Positions 1-10,263 are shown, numbered from the stretch's first letter. The stretch is DNA of 64,000 bases from an uncultured Saprospiraceae bacterium (GCA_937928405.1 CALFWZ010000066.1:124001-188000), one strand, 5' to 3'. Notes: generated from the sequence alone by a model not told the origin. A program made the numbers and translations.

Positions 1-1
1 T

Positions 2-109
2 TTTGCGGGTGAGGCCATATTTTCATTTTTGGTGGTTAATAAACTTGCGCTACCATTATCCCCTAGATTAGCGCTGTCTCAAGAAGCTTTGCTTCAAATA
101 GATAAATAA
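2..109 (+). CDS. C-terminal end of an unidentified protein, truncated at window start
   Basis: Open frame from base 2 (FAGEAIFSFLVVNKLALPLSPRLALSQEALLQIDK*) ending TAA at 107-109; too short to classify. Confidence 0.35.
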   Translation, partial: FAGEAIFSFLVVNKLALPLSPRLALSQEALLQIDK

Positions 110-180
110 TCGCAGTAAGCAATAATAGGTGAGTGTCCCCTTACAAAGACCACAATCTAATCAATAAGTTGCAGAAAATT

Positions 181-215
181 GTTCATTAATGAACACTTTG
201 CGTCCGTTAATGAAC
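181..215. promoter_or_regulatory. Paired palindromic boxes, candidate activator site
   Basis: Perfect palindrome GTTCATTAATGAAC (181-194) and a second TTAATGAAC half (207-215), the two TTAATGAAC copies exactly 21 bp apart. Confidence 0.45.
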
Positions 216-280
216 GCCTAAAATTTCAAATGATAAAAAAAAATGAATACAATCAACTAACAATCAGCTATTTATATTTC

Positions 281-295
281 TGGCATACCCATTGA
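281..295 (+). promoter_or_regulatory. Sigma54-like -24/-12 promoter
   Basis: TGGCATACCCATTGA resembles TGGCAY-N5-TTGC with correct GG-N10-G spacing; the -12 GC is GA here. Confidence 0.4.
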
Positions 296-332
296 CAAGA
301 AGAAGATAAATCGAACAAGTAATGCCAAACTT

Positions 333-1583
333 ATGGATAAGAAAATAGAAAAGAAAAAATTTCCACTAAAAAAGATCATCCCCGCCCTTTTAGCAATTGG
401 GGTCTTTACTTTTTTAATCTCGGCCATATATCGAGACGCCGGAACGAGTCGGCTAAACGTAGAAAAAGAAAGACTGCTGATAGATACTATTCAAACGGGA
501 CCTTTCCAAGAATTTACGCCTATCACTGGGGTTGTACAACCCATTAAGACCGTTTATATTGGCGCACTAGAAGGAGGACAGGTAGAAGAGATTTTTGTGG
601 AGGATGGTACTTTTGTAAAAAAAGGTCAGCCGCTTTTACGCCTTTCCAACTCAGACTTGCAAGTTAGTTACCTAAATCAAGAAGCGAATATTGTTTCTCA
701 AATTAATCAGATTCGTTCTAGTAGTATTATGATGGAAAATCAAAGTCTGTCCTTACAAGAACAAGCACTTGACGCTGATTATCGACTTATTCAATCCAAA
801 AGAAAATTAGACCGTAATCGTGATTTGGTAAAAGATGAAATTATTTCTAAAGTAGAATTTCAAGAAAACGAAGACGAATTTAATTACTTAAAACGTCGTA
901 CCAAACAACTTAAAAAGAATCTAGAAAAAGACTCTATGTTTCAGGATTTTCAATCTCAACAAATGGCTTCTACCCTAGACCTTATGCAACGCAATCTAGC
1001 CATCTCTAAAGCAAGTTTAGAAAACTTAATTATCAAAGCTCCCATTGACGGACAACTCTCCGCACTCGATAAAGAAATTGGAGAATTGATTTCCAAAGGA
1101 GAAAAAATCGCCCAAATTGATTTGCTAGATAATTTTAAAGTCCGAGCCCGAATCGATGAATTTTATATCTCTCGCGTTTTTCCTGGGCAAACAGGTTCTT
1201 TTAAATTTGCCAACGAGGTGCACGAATTGGTTATTAAAAAAATCTATCCTGATGTTACCAATGGTTCTTTCGAAGTAGATCTAATCTTTACCAGCACACC
1301 TCCTAAAACCATCAAGAGAGGCCAAACCGTCAGCATCCCACTTTCCTTGAGTACCGAAACACAAGCTGTTCTACTCGAACGAGGCAGCTTCTACCAAACG
1401 ACCGCTGGCAACTGGATATATGTGTTAGATCCAACCACCAATACCGCCTATAAAAAAGAAATTAAAATTGGTCGTCAAAATCCTAAATACTACGAAGTCG
1501 TCCAAGGCCTGAAACCCGGTGATATTGTCATCACTAGTAGCTATGAAAATTTTAATGAAAAAGATAAACTAGTATTAAAGTAG
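333..1583 (+). CDS. HlyD/MacA-like periplasmic adaptor subunit
   Basis: N-terminal TM, biotinyl-lipoyl-like segment (EGGQVEEIFVEDGTFVKKGQPLLRLS), coiled coil, second half motif IIKAPIDGQLSALDKEIGELISKGEKIAQI. Confidence 0.9.
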   Translation: MDKKIEKKKFPLKKIIPALLAIGVFTFLISAIYRDAGTSRLNVEKERLLIDTIQTGPFQEFTPITGVVQPIKTVYIGALEGGQVEEIFVEDGTFVKKGQPLLRLSNSDLQVSYLNQEANIVSQINQIRSSSIMMENQSLSLQEQALDADYRLIQSKRKLDRNRDLVKDEIISKVEFQENEDEFNYLKRRTKQLKKNLEKDSMFQDFQSQQMASTLDLMQRNLAISKASLENLIIKAPIDGQLSALDKEIGELISKGEKIAQIDLLDNFKVRARIDEFYISRVFPGQTGSFKFANEVHELVIKKIYPDVTNGSFEVDLIFTSTPPKTIKRGQTVSIPLSLSTETQAVLLERGSFYQTTAGNWIYVLDPTTNTAYKKEIKIGRQNPKYYEVVQGLKPGDIVITSSYENFNEKDKLVLK

Positions 1584-1594
1584 ACAAATTAATT

Positions 1595-1645
1595 AACGAT
1601 TCAACAACTAGCCTGCCGGCAAAAGCAGGTTCAACGATTCAACAA
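1595..1645 (+). repeat. 51-bp dispersed palindromic repeat, copy A
   Basis: AACGATTCAACAA-CTAGCCTGCCGGCAAAAGCAGGTTC-AACGATTCAACAA. Confidence 0.75.
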
Positions 1646-1657
1646 AATAAATAAAAA

Positions 1658-2347
1658 ATGATTCGAACTAACAAATTAAAAAAAGTCTATCGGACCGAAG
1701 AGATTGAAACTACGGCTCTCAACGAAGTAGACTTACACATCCAGTCCGGAGAGTTTGTATCCATCATGGGACCCTCTGGCTGTGGTAAGTCCACCCTCTT
1801 AAACATTCTAGGATTAATCGACAATCCCAGTAGTGGTGAGTATTATTTTTTGGACGAAGAAGTCAGTAAATACTCTGAGCGACAACGATCCAATTTGCGT
1901 AAGCATAATATCGGATTTATTTTCCAAAGCTTTAATCTGATCGACGAACTGAGTGTATATGAAAACGTGGAACTGCCTATGTTATATACGAAAGTTCCTG
2001 CGGGAGAGCGCAAGAAAAGGACTGAAGAGCTACTAGAAAAAATGAATATGATGCATCGTAAAAATCACTTCCCCCAACAACTTTCCGGAGGTCAACAACA
2101 ACGAGTCGCCGTAGCTCGAGCCATTGTCAACAATCCTAAAATAATTTTAGCGGATGAGCCTACGGGTAATCTCGATAGCTCGAACGGAGACGACGTAATG
2201 AAAACGCTGGCTCAACTTAACCAGGAAGGTACTACGATCATCATGGTTACCCACTCAGCCTATTGTTCCGAATTTGGAAATAGAGTCGTTAGGCTGTTGG
2301 ATGGGCAAATCGTCAGTGAAAATACGATCGCAAAATACCGGATTTAA
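1658..2347 (+). CDS. ABC transporter ATP-binding protein, MacB/LolD-like
   Basis: Walker [10 protein letters not shown], signature [14 protein letters not shown], Walker [14 protein letters not shown]. Confidence 0.95.
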   Translation: MIRTNKLKKVYRTEEIETTALNEVDLHIQSGEFVSIMGPSGCGKSTLLNILGLIDNPSSGEYYFLDEEVSKYSERQRSNLRKHNIGFIFQSFNLIDELSVYENVELPMLYTKVPAGERKKRTEELLEKMNMMHRKNHFPQQLSGGQQQRVAVARAIVNNPKIILADEPTGNLDSSNGDDVMKTLAQLNQEGTTIIMVTHSAYCSEFGNRVVRLLDGQIVSENTIAKYRI

Positions 2348-2493
2348 AAAGATGGTTCGCAAAAATTGATCAACTCGTCAAACTTCCATTGAAGTGAGCG
2401 AAGCAAAAAAGATATACTTGATTAATCAAGATAGAACTTAACCATTGATATAAAGCTTTCAAAACTAAAACCTCCGAAACCAAAACTTTCATC

Positions 2494-4872
2494 ATGCTAA
2501 AACACAATTTGCTCTTTCTCTACCGTTCTGCGTTAAAGTATAAAGGAACTTTTGCCATTAATCTTTTTGGTCTTTCCATTGGGTTGGCTTCTGCACTGTT
2601 GATATTCCTTTGGGTAAATGCAGAGTTAACGATGGATCATCTACACCAATCCGAAGATCGAATGTATCAAGTGATGTGTAATTTCAACTATTCGGACAAT
2701 ATTAAAACCGGAAAAGGCACACCAGATTTAACGGCTAGAACACTAAAAGCAGAAATGCCGGAAATCGAATATGCCGTAGAAACAATCCCACCCGATTGGT
2801 TTAAGAAAATCAATATTTCGGTAGCAGATAAAAATCACAAAGCAACGATCAAATTTGCCGAAAAAGATTATTTCAATGTTTTTTCTTTTGACTTAATAGA
2901 AGGCACGCCAGATCAGGTTTTAGCAAATCCAGATGGCTTGGTCATTACCGAATCATTGGCCAAAAGACTATTCAATACCACCGAAAACATCATCGGTACT
3001 CCGGTTGATTTTCAGATTATGGAATTTCAGGCCAGTCAAAAGATTACCGGAATTGTCAGAGATTTACCTGATAACACAACCGAGCAGTTTGAAATGGTTG
3101 CCCCCTTTGCGCAATGGTTAAAACTAAGTGAAGACCTAGACCGCCCTGTTCATTGGGACAATTATGGACCAGAAGCAGTAATCATTGTAAAAGAAGGGAC
3201 CAACATGGAGCATTTACAAAAGCAAGTAGCTGGCTTCTTAAAAAGTAAATCTACCGCTATCTCTAGTCTTTGGTTACAACCATACGCAGATCAGTACCTA
3301 CATGGTACTTACGAAAACGGTCGTTCGGTGGGAGGTAGAATTAGCTATGTCTGGTTATTTTCACTAGTCGCTCTATTTTTGATCCTAATGGCCTGTATAA
3401 ATTTCATCAATCTTTCTACCGCCAAAGCAACGCGTAAAATAAAAGAGATCGGCATCAAAAAAACCATTGGAGCAAATCGTAAACAACTGATCACGCAGTA
3501 CCTAAGTGAGTCCATTATCATCAGTACGATTGCTGCCATCCTAGCGGTGGTAATAGTACAAAGCATTCTACCCTATTTTTCAGAAATTACTACCAAAACA
3601 TTAACCCTTTCCTTTAGCCCTACCTTTATCTTAGTGCTTGTTGGGACTACGCTACTGACTGGATTTTTAGCAGGGATTTATCCAGCGCTTTATCTTTCTG
3701 GATTCACTCCAGCCATCATGTTTAAAGGAATGCTGCAACGATCTGGCGGTGAAGCTCAGGTGCGCAAAGGGTTGGTTATTTTTCAATTTGCCTTATCCGT
3801 TTCGTTAATTATTGGTGTCATTGTGATGAATCAACAAATTCGTTTTATTCAATCACAAAAAATGGGATACCAAGAAGAAAATATTATTTACTTCAATAAA
3901 GAGGGAAAAGTAGCGACCAATCCTTCTGTATTCTTAGAAGAATTAAAAAAGCAAAAAGGCGTCCTTAGTGCAACTATGGTGAATTCAAATATTACCAGTC
4001 CTTCAGATAATAGCACTACTTCTGGCGTTAAATGGCCTGGAAAAGATCCGAATACTCGTATCGAAATTGCTAATACTTCTGTCAACTATGACTTTCTAAA
4101 AACCTTAGAAATACCACTAGTCGCTGGTCGTGGTTTCTCAAAAGAGTTTGGGAGTGAAAATGAAAAATTACTACTCAACGAAGAAGCAGTAAAAGTGATG
4201 GGCTTGACAGATCCCATTGGTACCATGATAGATATTTGGGGAGATAATTACCAAGTCATCGGTGTTACAAAAGACTTTCATTTTGACTCTTTTCACAAAA
4301 AAATCAGTCCCACTTATATGTGGATCAAACCCAGCCATACCCAAGAAGTGATGGTAAGAATTAGCGGTGATCAACAAGCGGCGACCATTGCTGGATTACA
4401 AAAATTTTATCAATCTTTCACCGGGCAAACTCTTGAATTTAAATACCTAGATGAACAACTAGCGGAAGCTTACCAATCAGAAATGCAGGTGGCCACACTT
4501 TCGCAATATTTTGCTGGATTGGCCGTATTGATCGCCTGCTTAGGCCTTCTTGGACTGGCCGCTTTTACCGCAGAAAGAAGAACCAAAGAGATTGGTATCC
4601 GTAAAACCCTCGGTGCTACTCGCTCCGGAATCGTATTCCTCTTATCAAAAGATTTTACCAAAATGGTACTCCTTGGAATTATGATAGCAATACCGCTCAG
4701 TTATTATGCGGCGAGTACCTGGTTGGAAGGATTTGCCTACCATACCAAGATTGACGTTCCTATTTTCTTATCGGCTGGTTTAATTGCGTTAATCATCGCT
4801 TGGTCTACTATTGGATTCCAAGCCATCCGCGCCGCTAGTGTTAACCCAATTGATAGTTTAAAAAATAGCTAA
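2494..4872 (+). CDS. FtsX/MacB-type ABC permease, paralogue 1
   Basis: N-terminal TM plus periplasmic domain and two FtsX-like TM blocks (KEIGIKKTIGA, KEIGIRKTLGA). Confidence 0.92.
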   Translation: MLKHNLLFLYRSALKYKGTFAINLFGLSIGLASALLIFLWVNAELTMDHLHQSEDRMYQVMCNFNYSDNIKTGKGTPDLTARTLKAEMPEIEYAVETIPPDWFKKINISVADKNHKATIKFAEKDYFNVFSFDLIEGTPDQVLANPDGLVITESLAKRLFNTTENIIGTPVDFQIMEFQASQKITGIVRDLPDNTTEQFEMVAPFAQWLKLSEDLDRPVHWDNYGPEAVIIVKEGTNMEHLQKQVAGFLKSKSTAISSLWLQPYADQYLHGTYENGRSVGGRISYVWLFSLVALFLILMACINFINLSTAKATRKIKEIGIKKTIGANRKQLITQYLSESIIISTIAAILAVVIVQSILPYFSEITTKTLTLSFSPTFILVLVGTTLLTGFLAGIYPALYLSGFTPAIMFKGMLQRSGGEAQVRKGLVIFQFALSVSLIIGVIVMNQQIRFIQSQKMGYQEENIIYFNKEGKVATNPSVFLEELKKQKGVLSATMVNSNITSPSDNSTTSGVKWPGKDPNTRIEIANTSVNYDFLKTLEIPLVAGRGFSKEFGSENEKLLLNEEAVKVMGLTDPIGTMIDIWGDNYQVIGVTKDFHFDSFHKKISPTYMWIKPSHTQEVMVRISGDQQAATIAGLQKFYQSFTGQTLEFKYLDEQLAEAYQSEMQVATLSQYFAGLAVLIACLGLLGLAAFTAERRTKEIGIRKTLGATRSGIVFLLSKDFTKMVLLGIMIAIPLSYYAASTWLEGFAYHTKIDVPIFLSAGLIALIIAWSTIGFQAIRAASVNPIDSLKNS

Positions 4873-4892
4873 CCAACTAAAACTAAAAAATC

Positions 4893-7253
4893 ATGTTTAA
4901 CCATTATCTAAAATCCGCCGTTAGAAATTTACTCCGTCAAAAGCGTTTTTCGTTTATCAATATTTTTGGATTAGCACTTGGAATGGCCATCTGTTTGCTG
5001 GTCTATGTTTTTGTAAGATACGAAACAAGTTTTGAAAAGTCTTTTCAGGATTACGAAGATATTCATCGAGTAACGGCTTTATTTACCGACGATGAAGAGG
5101 AAGAATGGATGGCCCTCACCCCTTACCCATTGGCTTCAGCATTAGCTGCGGATGTACCCGAAGTAATGGCCGCCACTCGTTTACAATCAGCATGGAAGGA
5201 AACACAATTTAAATACAATAACGCCCCTCGATATCTTGATAATTATGCGTACGTAGATACCAGCTTTTTTCAAGTATTCTCTTACGAATTTACGATAGGC
5301 GATCCCAATAATGCCCTCACCGAACCCAATAATGCCGTGCTTAGTGAAAACATGGCCACCCAGTTTTTTGGGGATCAAAATCCAATCGGTCAGGTGATTA
5401 ATTTTAATAATGAACGAGATATTAAGGTGGTGGGAATTTTTAAAAAAACGGGTATCAACAGTCATATTGATTTTGATATATTTCTTCCTTGGCGATATCG
5501 AGAAAATGGAGACACCCAATGGGATAATATGCTCAACTACTATAGTTACGTAAAATTATACCCCAATACGGATGTGGCAAGTTTTGATAAAAAAATGAAT
5601 CAAGCCGCTCGCTCTAGATTCACTAGTTCCTCCGGAGATGAAGAACCGCTAACAGTACTTTTTGCTAGTCAGTCTATCAAAGACATTCATCTTCACTCTC
5701 ATCTTGATGGAGAAATAGGTGCGAATAGTTATCAATTTTATATGCTTATTTATTTATTAGTGGGATTTGCCATTTTATTTATCGCTGTTATTAATTTCAC
5801 AAATCTATCCACAGCACGTTCTGCGAATCGCGCTAAAGAGGTAGGCGTTAGAAAAGTAGTTGGTGCCAGTCGTTGGGAATCTTCTATCCAGTTTCTAATC
5901 GAATCTATCTTACAAAGTTTGGTAGCACTTGTCTTAGCTTTTTTATTGGCTGAAATTATGCTCCCTTACTTCAATGGATTACTAGGCTTGGAATTAACTA
6001 TTTTAAAAAGCACTCCCATCCTAATGATCGGATTTGGGATCGTACTTTCCATTTTTGTTGGGCTAGTAGCTGGAATTTATCCTGCACTTTTCCTTTCAGG
6101 ATTTTCCCCCATCAAGGTATTAACTGGTGATTTTTCTAAAAGTAAAGATAGCGCTCCACTTCGCAAAGGATTGGTGATTGCTCAATTCTCTATCTGTGCC
6201 GCACTGATTTTATTTTTAGGAATTGTCTTTCAACAACTCAACTATATTACCAGTAAATCTCTTGGGTTTAATCCCGAACAAATCATGGTCATCCCACTCC
6301 AAGATAGGAAACTAAAGATGTCTAGTGCCGCGGCAGAATTATCCAGAATACCAGGTATTGAAACAATCAGTTTTGCCAATAAATTACCCGGTGAAGAAAT
6401 GGGAGGTAACGGTTACCAAGTTGGCGAAAAAAGTGCCGTTTTGGATTTCAATCGAGTAGACGAAAATTTTATCGAAGCTCTAGATATAAAACTAACTGCG
6501 GGTAAATTCTTTACTGCGGCAGACATTCAAGACTCTGTCAGAAAGTTTGTCGTCAACGAGTCCTTTGTAAATTTTTACAATATTAAAGAAAACCCTATCG
6601 GCCAAAGAATTGCCAACCAAGATGGTGTAATCATTGGTGTGATAGAAGATTTCCACTGGAAAGGATTTAACGAATCCATTACGCCTTTCGTCATGCAAGA
6701 ATTAAATGATCCTTGGCTACCAAAAGCCATCGTAAAAATACATTCCGAAAATTTACCACAAACCGTCAAAGACATTCAAAAAAATTGGAGCAAACTGGAA
6801 CCGGGTTACCCTTTTCGCTACTCGTTCTTAGACGCAGATTTTGGCGCCCTTTTCAAAAACTATCAGAATTTTGGAAAAGCCCTAGGCTTCATTACCCTAC
6901 TGATTGTCTTTACCGCGGCCCTTGGTCTTTTTGGACTGGCTGCCTATACCGCAGAGCAACGCAATAAAGAAATCGGCATCAGAAAAGTATTAGGAGCCAG
7001 CATCAGTCAAATCATGGTTTTAATCACCAAAGATTTTATGTATCTCGTTTTGGTTGCTGCGGTCGTGGCCCTTCCGGTTGGATATTTAATTGCTAGAAAA
7101 TGGCTGACTAGTTTTGCTTATCAAACAGAGATCAATGCCTTTCCGTTCTTAGCGACCATCATTACACTCGTAGTCATTAGCATACTAACCGTAAGCTGGC
7201 AAGCTTACCGAGCAGCATCCATCAACCCCGTTAACGCTATTAAAGATGAGTGA
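4893..7253 (+). CDS. FtsX/MacB-type ABC permease, paralogue 2
   Basis: Same architecture; KEVGVRKVVGAS and KEIGIRKVLGAS motifs; 20 bp after previous gene. Confidence 0.92.
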   Translation: MFNHYLKSAVRNLLRQKRFSFINIFGLALGMAICLLVYVFVRYETSFEKSFQDYEDIHRVTALFTDDEEEEWMALTPYPLASALAADVPEVMAATRLQSAWKETQFKYNNAPRYLDNYAYVDTSFFQVFSYEFTIGDPNNALTEPNNAVLSENMATQFFGDQNPIGQVINFNNERDIKVVGIFKKTGINSHIDFDIFLPWRYRENGDTQWDNMLNYYSYVKLYPNTDVASFDKKMNQAARSRFTSSSGDEEPLTVLFASQSIKDIHLHSHLDGEIGANSYQFYMLIYLLVGFAILFIAVINFTNLSTARSANRAKEVGVRKVVGASRWESSIQFLIESILQSLVALVLAFLLAEIMLPYFNGLLGLELTILKSTPILMIGFGIVLSIFVGLVAGIYPALFLSGFSPIKVLTGDFSKSKDSAPLRKGLVIAQFSICAALILFLGIVFQQLNYITSKSLGFNPEQIMVIPLQDRKLKMSSAAAELSRIPGIETISFANKLPGEEMGGNGYQVGEKSAVLDFNRVDENFIEALDIKLTAGKFFTAADIQDSVRKFVVNESFVNFYNIKENPIGQRIANQDGVIIGVIEDFHWKGFNESITPFVMQELNDPWLPKAIVKIHSENLPQTVKDIQKNWSKLEPGYPFRYSFLDADFGALFKNYQNFGKALGFITLLIVFTAALGLFGLAAYTAEQRNKEIGIRKVLGASISQIMVLITKDFMYLVLVAAVVALPVGYLIARKWLTSFAYQTEINAFPFLATIITLVVISILTVSWQAYRAASINPVNAIKDE

Positions 7254-7275
7254 GTGATTCCGACTGAAAGGAGGA

Positions 7276-7295
7276 CAACGTGCGACAGCACGTTG
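7276..7295. repeat. Perfect small hairpin
   Basis: CAACGTGC-GACA-GCACGTTG, 8-bp stem, no following T-run. Confidence 0.5.
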
Positions 7296-7353
7296 AACGA
7301 ACGAACCACCATCAAATGAAACTAACAAAAGACCTCAAACTATTAAAATAAAA

Positions 7354-7575
7354 ATTCAACGATTCAACGATGAGTCTACTCTAAAAACTAAGAAAACAAA
7401 TTTTTCAAATTTTATGAAATAAAATTAATATATGTATTTGCTTTGCGATAAAAGATTTACACGTTAGAAGGTCTCTGCGTCTTTGCGCCTCCCGAATCGA
7501 GTTCGGAACAGGTCTGCGCGAAAAACACTTTTTAGAGTAAGCTCAACAATTCAACGATTCAACGATTCAACAAAA
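7354..7575. repeat. Composite intergenic repeat region
   Basis: ATTCAACGATTCAACGATGAGTCTACTCTAAAAA at left; TTTTTAGAGTAAGCTCAACAATTCAACGATTCAACGATTCAAC at right; TCTGCGTCTTTGCGCC..TCTGCGCGAAAA between. Confidence 0.65.
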
Positions 7576-7584
7576 ACACCAGTT

Positions 7585-10026
7585 ATGTTTTACAATAATT
7601 TAAAAATTGCATTTCGAACTTTAATAAAAAATAAAACCTACACCATTATTAACATGGTGGGGCTCATGGTAGGAATTGCTGCAGTGCTACTCATCTACCG
7701 AATGGTTAGTTACGAACTGAGTTTTAATAAAAGTTTTGTGCACCATGACCGCATTGTTCGGGTAGTCGCTACGGACCCTGGAGATATCAGTGAACAAAAT
7801 CTTTCCGTTTGTATCCCAGTGGCCGCCATGCGTGCTATCAGAACTGACATTCCACAGTTCGAAAAAGTAGCTCGAATTCGAGAAACCTGGACCACCCTAA
7901 CGGTACCTGGAGAAAATGGAGAAATACCTAAAAGAAAGTTTTCTACGGGACGAGACGATATTGCTTTTTTTGTCGATCCTGAGTTTGATGATATTTTTAA
8001 ACTCACATGGTTAACCGGAAACAATGTCAAAGCCTTAGGGCAGCCTAGCAATATTATGCTCTCTAAAACTTGGGCTGAAAAACTTTTCGACAGCTGGGAA
8101 GATGCCACTGGAAAAATGGTAAAGATAGACAACTTTATTCCATTGACGGTACAAGGTGTTTACGAAGACTTACCGGACAATACGGATTTTCCACTGAATT
8201 TTCTAATCAGTTATCCTACTTTAGAATTAAAACAACACCGAGGCTACCTCGGACTCTCTCCCGATGATAGTTGGGGCAGCTGTAGTTCCAATAATCAAGT
8301 CTATGCACTTTTAACTAATGAAGATCAAATGGATGCCGCCAATGCTTCGCTGGCAAATATTGGTAAAGAAAACTACGAACCAGCTTCCAACGGCAAACGA
8401 AAAATCCATGTGGCACAACCTTTTTCTATGTTGCACTACGATGATGAATTACAAAATTCTGGAAGAAGTCGTACCCCTTATCGCTCTATCTATATTCTAA
8501 TGTTTATTGGTGTTTTAATCTTACTCATTGCTTCGTTTAATTTTATCAACTTGGCTACCTCTCAAGCCACACAACGAGCCAAAGAGGTCGGGGTACGCAA
8601 AACCCTCGGTGGTCGTCCCGGACAGCTTATTGCGCAATTCATGAGTGAAACCGCCATCATCGTTGGATTTGCTATTATCTTAGGAATCGTCCTAGCAGAA
8701 TTTGCACTTCCCCTCTTGCAGTATGTTTCTAATGTTCCAAATGATAAACCCTTTTTAAGCGAACCGACCATTTGGTTGGTCCTCTTAGGAATTTTTCTGA
8801 TCGTAACTTTATTAGCAGGTCTTTATCCAGCGTTTGTACTTTCTAGTTACCGTCCGGTAGAAGCGCTTTCTAGAAATATTAAAACACGCAGCCTCGGTGG
8901 TCTCAACTTACAACGAAGTCTTGTCGTGGCACAATTTGCCGTTTCTTCGATCTTGATTATCAGTGCCTTGATTACGATCAGACAATTAGATTTTATTCAA
9001 AATCAAGACCTTGGTTTTGATGAAGACCTCGTGTACACTTTCGGAATCAACACAGATAGTCTTTCCTTAAGTAAGCATTCTGCCCTAAAAAATAAATTAA
9101 AAGCAATCCCAGATATTCGGGAAGTAAGTTTAAATAGTGATCAACCCATTTCAAGCAATACCTGGAGTGGAAATTTCCGAATAGAAGGTCGCTCAGAAGA
9201 TGAGACTTTCGAGACCACTTATAAATTTGTAGATGAAGATTACCAGAATACTTTTGGCCTAGATCTCTTAGCCGGAAAATGGCTCGCCCCCTCTGATACT
9301 TTCCGTCATGTAGTCGTCAACGAAACTTTTGTTCGTAAAGTAAACCTGGGAACACCAGAAGAAGCGATCAATAAAAAGGTACGTATTTGGGGAACCTATT
9401 ATCCAATCATCGGAGTCGTCAAAGATTTCCACACGCATTCTTTACACACCGCCCACCAACCTTTATCTATGGTTAGTCGCAAAGATTTCTATTGGTTGGT
9501 CGGTGTGAAAATGACGAATAAAAATGTCCAACAATCATTAGCCAGCATTCAAAAAGTATTCGACGAAGTCTATCCAGAACAAGTACTTGATGGAGGATTT
9601 ATGGACGAAAGAATTCAAAAATTTTATGAAGACGAGCAACGGATTTCTGCGCTTTGTAAAGGATTTGGAATACTAGCGATCTTTATTTCTTGTCTTGGAC
9701 TCTTAGGATTGGCGATGCACGCAGCGGCACGGCGTACCAAAGAAATCGGCGTTCGAAAAGTACTCGGTGCCTCCATCGGAAATATTATTACACTTTTGTC
9801 AAAAGATTTTATTCTACTGGTCATCATTGCCTTATTTATCGCCATTCCCGTGGCTTGGTATGGGATGTCTCAATGGCTGGAAGATTTTGCTTATCACGTT
9901 GATTTGCACTGGAGCATCTTTTTATTAGCAGGCATCACAGCGATTATCGTAGCATTTATGACGGTAGGCATTCAAGGATTCAGAGCAGCCGTGGCCGATC
10001 CGATTCGATCCCTACGCGACGAGTAG
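7585..10026 (+). CDS. FtsX/MacB-type ABC permease, paralogue 3
   Basis: Start at ATG 7585 (MFYNNLKIAFRTLIKN) aligns with paralogues; the ORF-track start at 7483 reads through an intergenic repeat. Confidence 0.9.
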   Translation: MFYNNLKIAFRTLIKNKTYTIINMVGLMVGIAAVLLIYRMVSYELSFNKSFVHHDRIVRVVATDPGDISEQNLSVCIPVAAMRAIRTDIPQFEKVARIRETWTTLTVPGENGEIPKRKFSTGRDDIAFFVDPEFDDIFKLTWLTGNNVKALGQPSNIMLSKTWAEKLFDSWEDATGKMVKIDNFIPLTVQGVYEDLPDNTDFPLNFLISYPTLELKQHRGYLGLSPDDSWGSCSSNNQVYALLTNEDQMDAANASLANIGKENYEPASNGKRKIHVAQPFSMLHYDDELQNSGRSRTPYRSIYILMFIGVLILLIASFNFINLATSQATQRAKEVGVRKTLGGRPGQLIAQFMSETAIIVGFAIILGIVLAEFALPLLQYVSNVPNDKPFLSEPTIWLVLLGIFLIVTLLAGLYPAFVLSSYRPVEALSRNIKTRSLGGLNLQRSLVVAQFAVSSILIISALITIRQLDFIQNQDLGFDEDLVYTFGINTDSLSLSKHSALKNKLKAIPDIREVSLNSDQPISSNTWSGNFRIEGRSEDETFETTYKFVDEDYQNTFGLDLLAGKWLAPSDTFRHVVVNETFVRKVNLGTPEEAINKKVRIWGTYYPIIGVVKDFHTHSLHTAHQPLSMVSRKDFYWLVGVKMTNKNVQQSLASIQKVFDEVYPEQVLDGGFMDERIQKFYEDEQRISALCKGFGILAIFISCLGLLGLAMHAAARRTKEIGVRKVLGASIGNIITLLSKDFILLVIIALFIAIPVAWYGMSQWLEDFAYHVDLHWSIFLLAGITAIIVAFMTVGIQGFRAAVADPIRSLRDE

Positions 10027-10263
10027 TGATCTCGCAGTCCGGGTGCTCGCATCGCCTTAATCGGCTTTGCTCCCACCGGCCTGCGGGCTCCCTACTCGGC
10101 CTTACACATAATTATTTAATAAAGTTTAAAGTAAAAAACCAATAGAGAAAATAAATTTTGCTAGTTAGTTTTTTCGACCAGTTGCGTTCCTTCTAACATT
10201 TTTCAAAAATGAAAGAAGCCATCTGGCGAACTAGCTAACGAGCCAATCAGCAAAAAGTAACCA

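Noticed and set aside
2417-2430. CTTGATTAATCAAG palindrome before permease 1
   Set aside because: Single AT-rich 14-bp palindrome, expected occasionally by chance and without a partner site.
5187-5519. 110-aa minus-strand ORF inside permease 2
   Set aside because: Entirely antisense to a well-supported permease; no domain pattern. Same for other antisense ORFs such as 7710-8132, 14305-14610, 39812-40249, 41641-41991, 46081-46416 and 51599-51904.
7483-7584. N-terminal extension of permease 3 (MRLPNRVRNRSARKTLFRVSSTIQRFNDSTKTPV)
   Set aside because: Translates the intergenic repeat island; paralogues all start at the MFYNNLKIAFR-equivalent Met.
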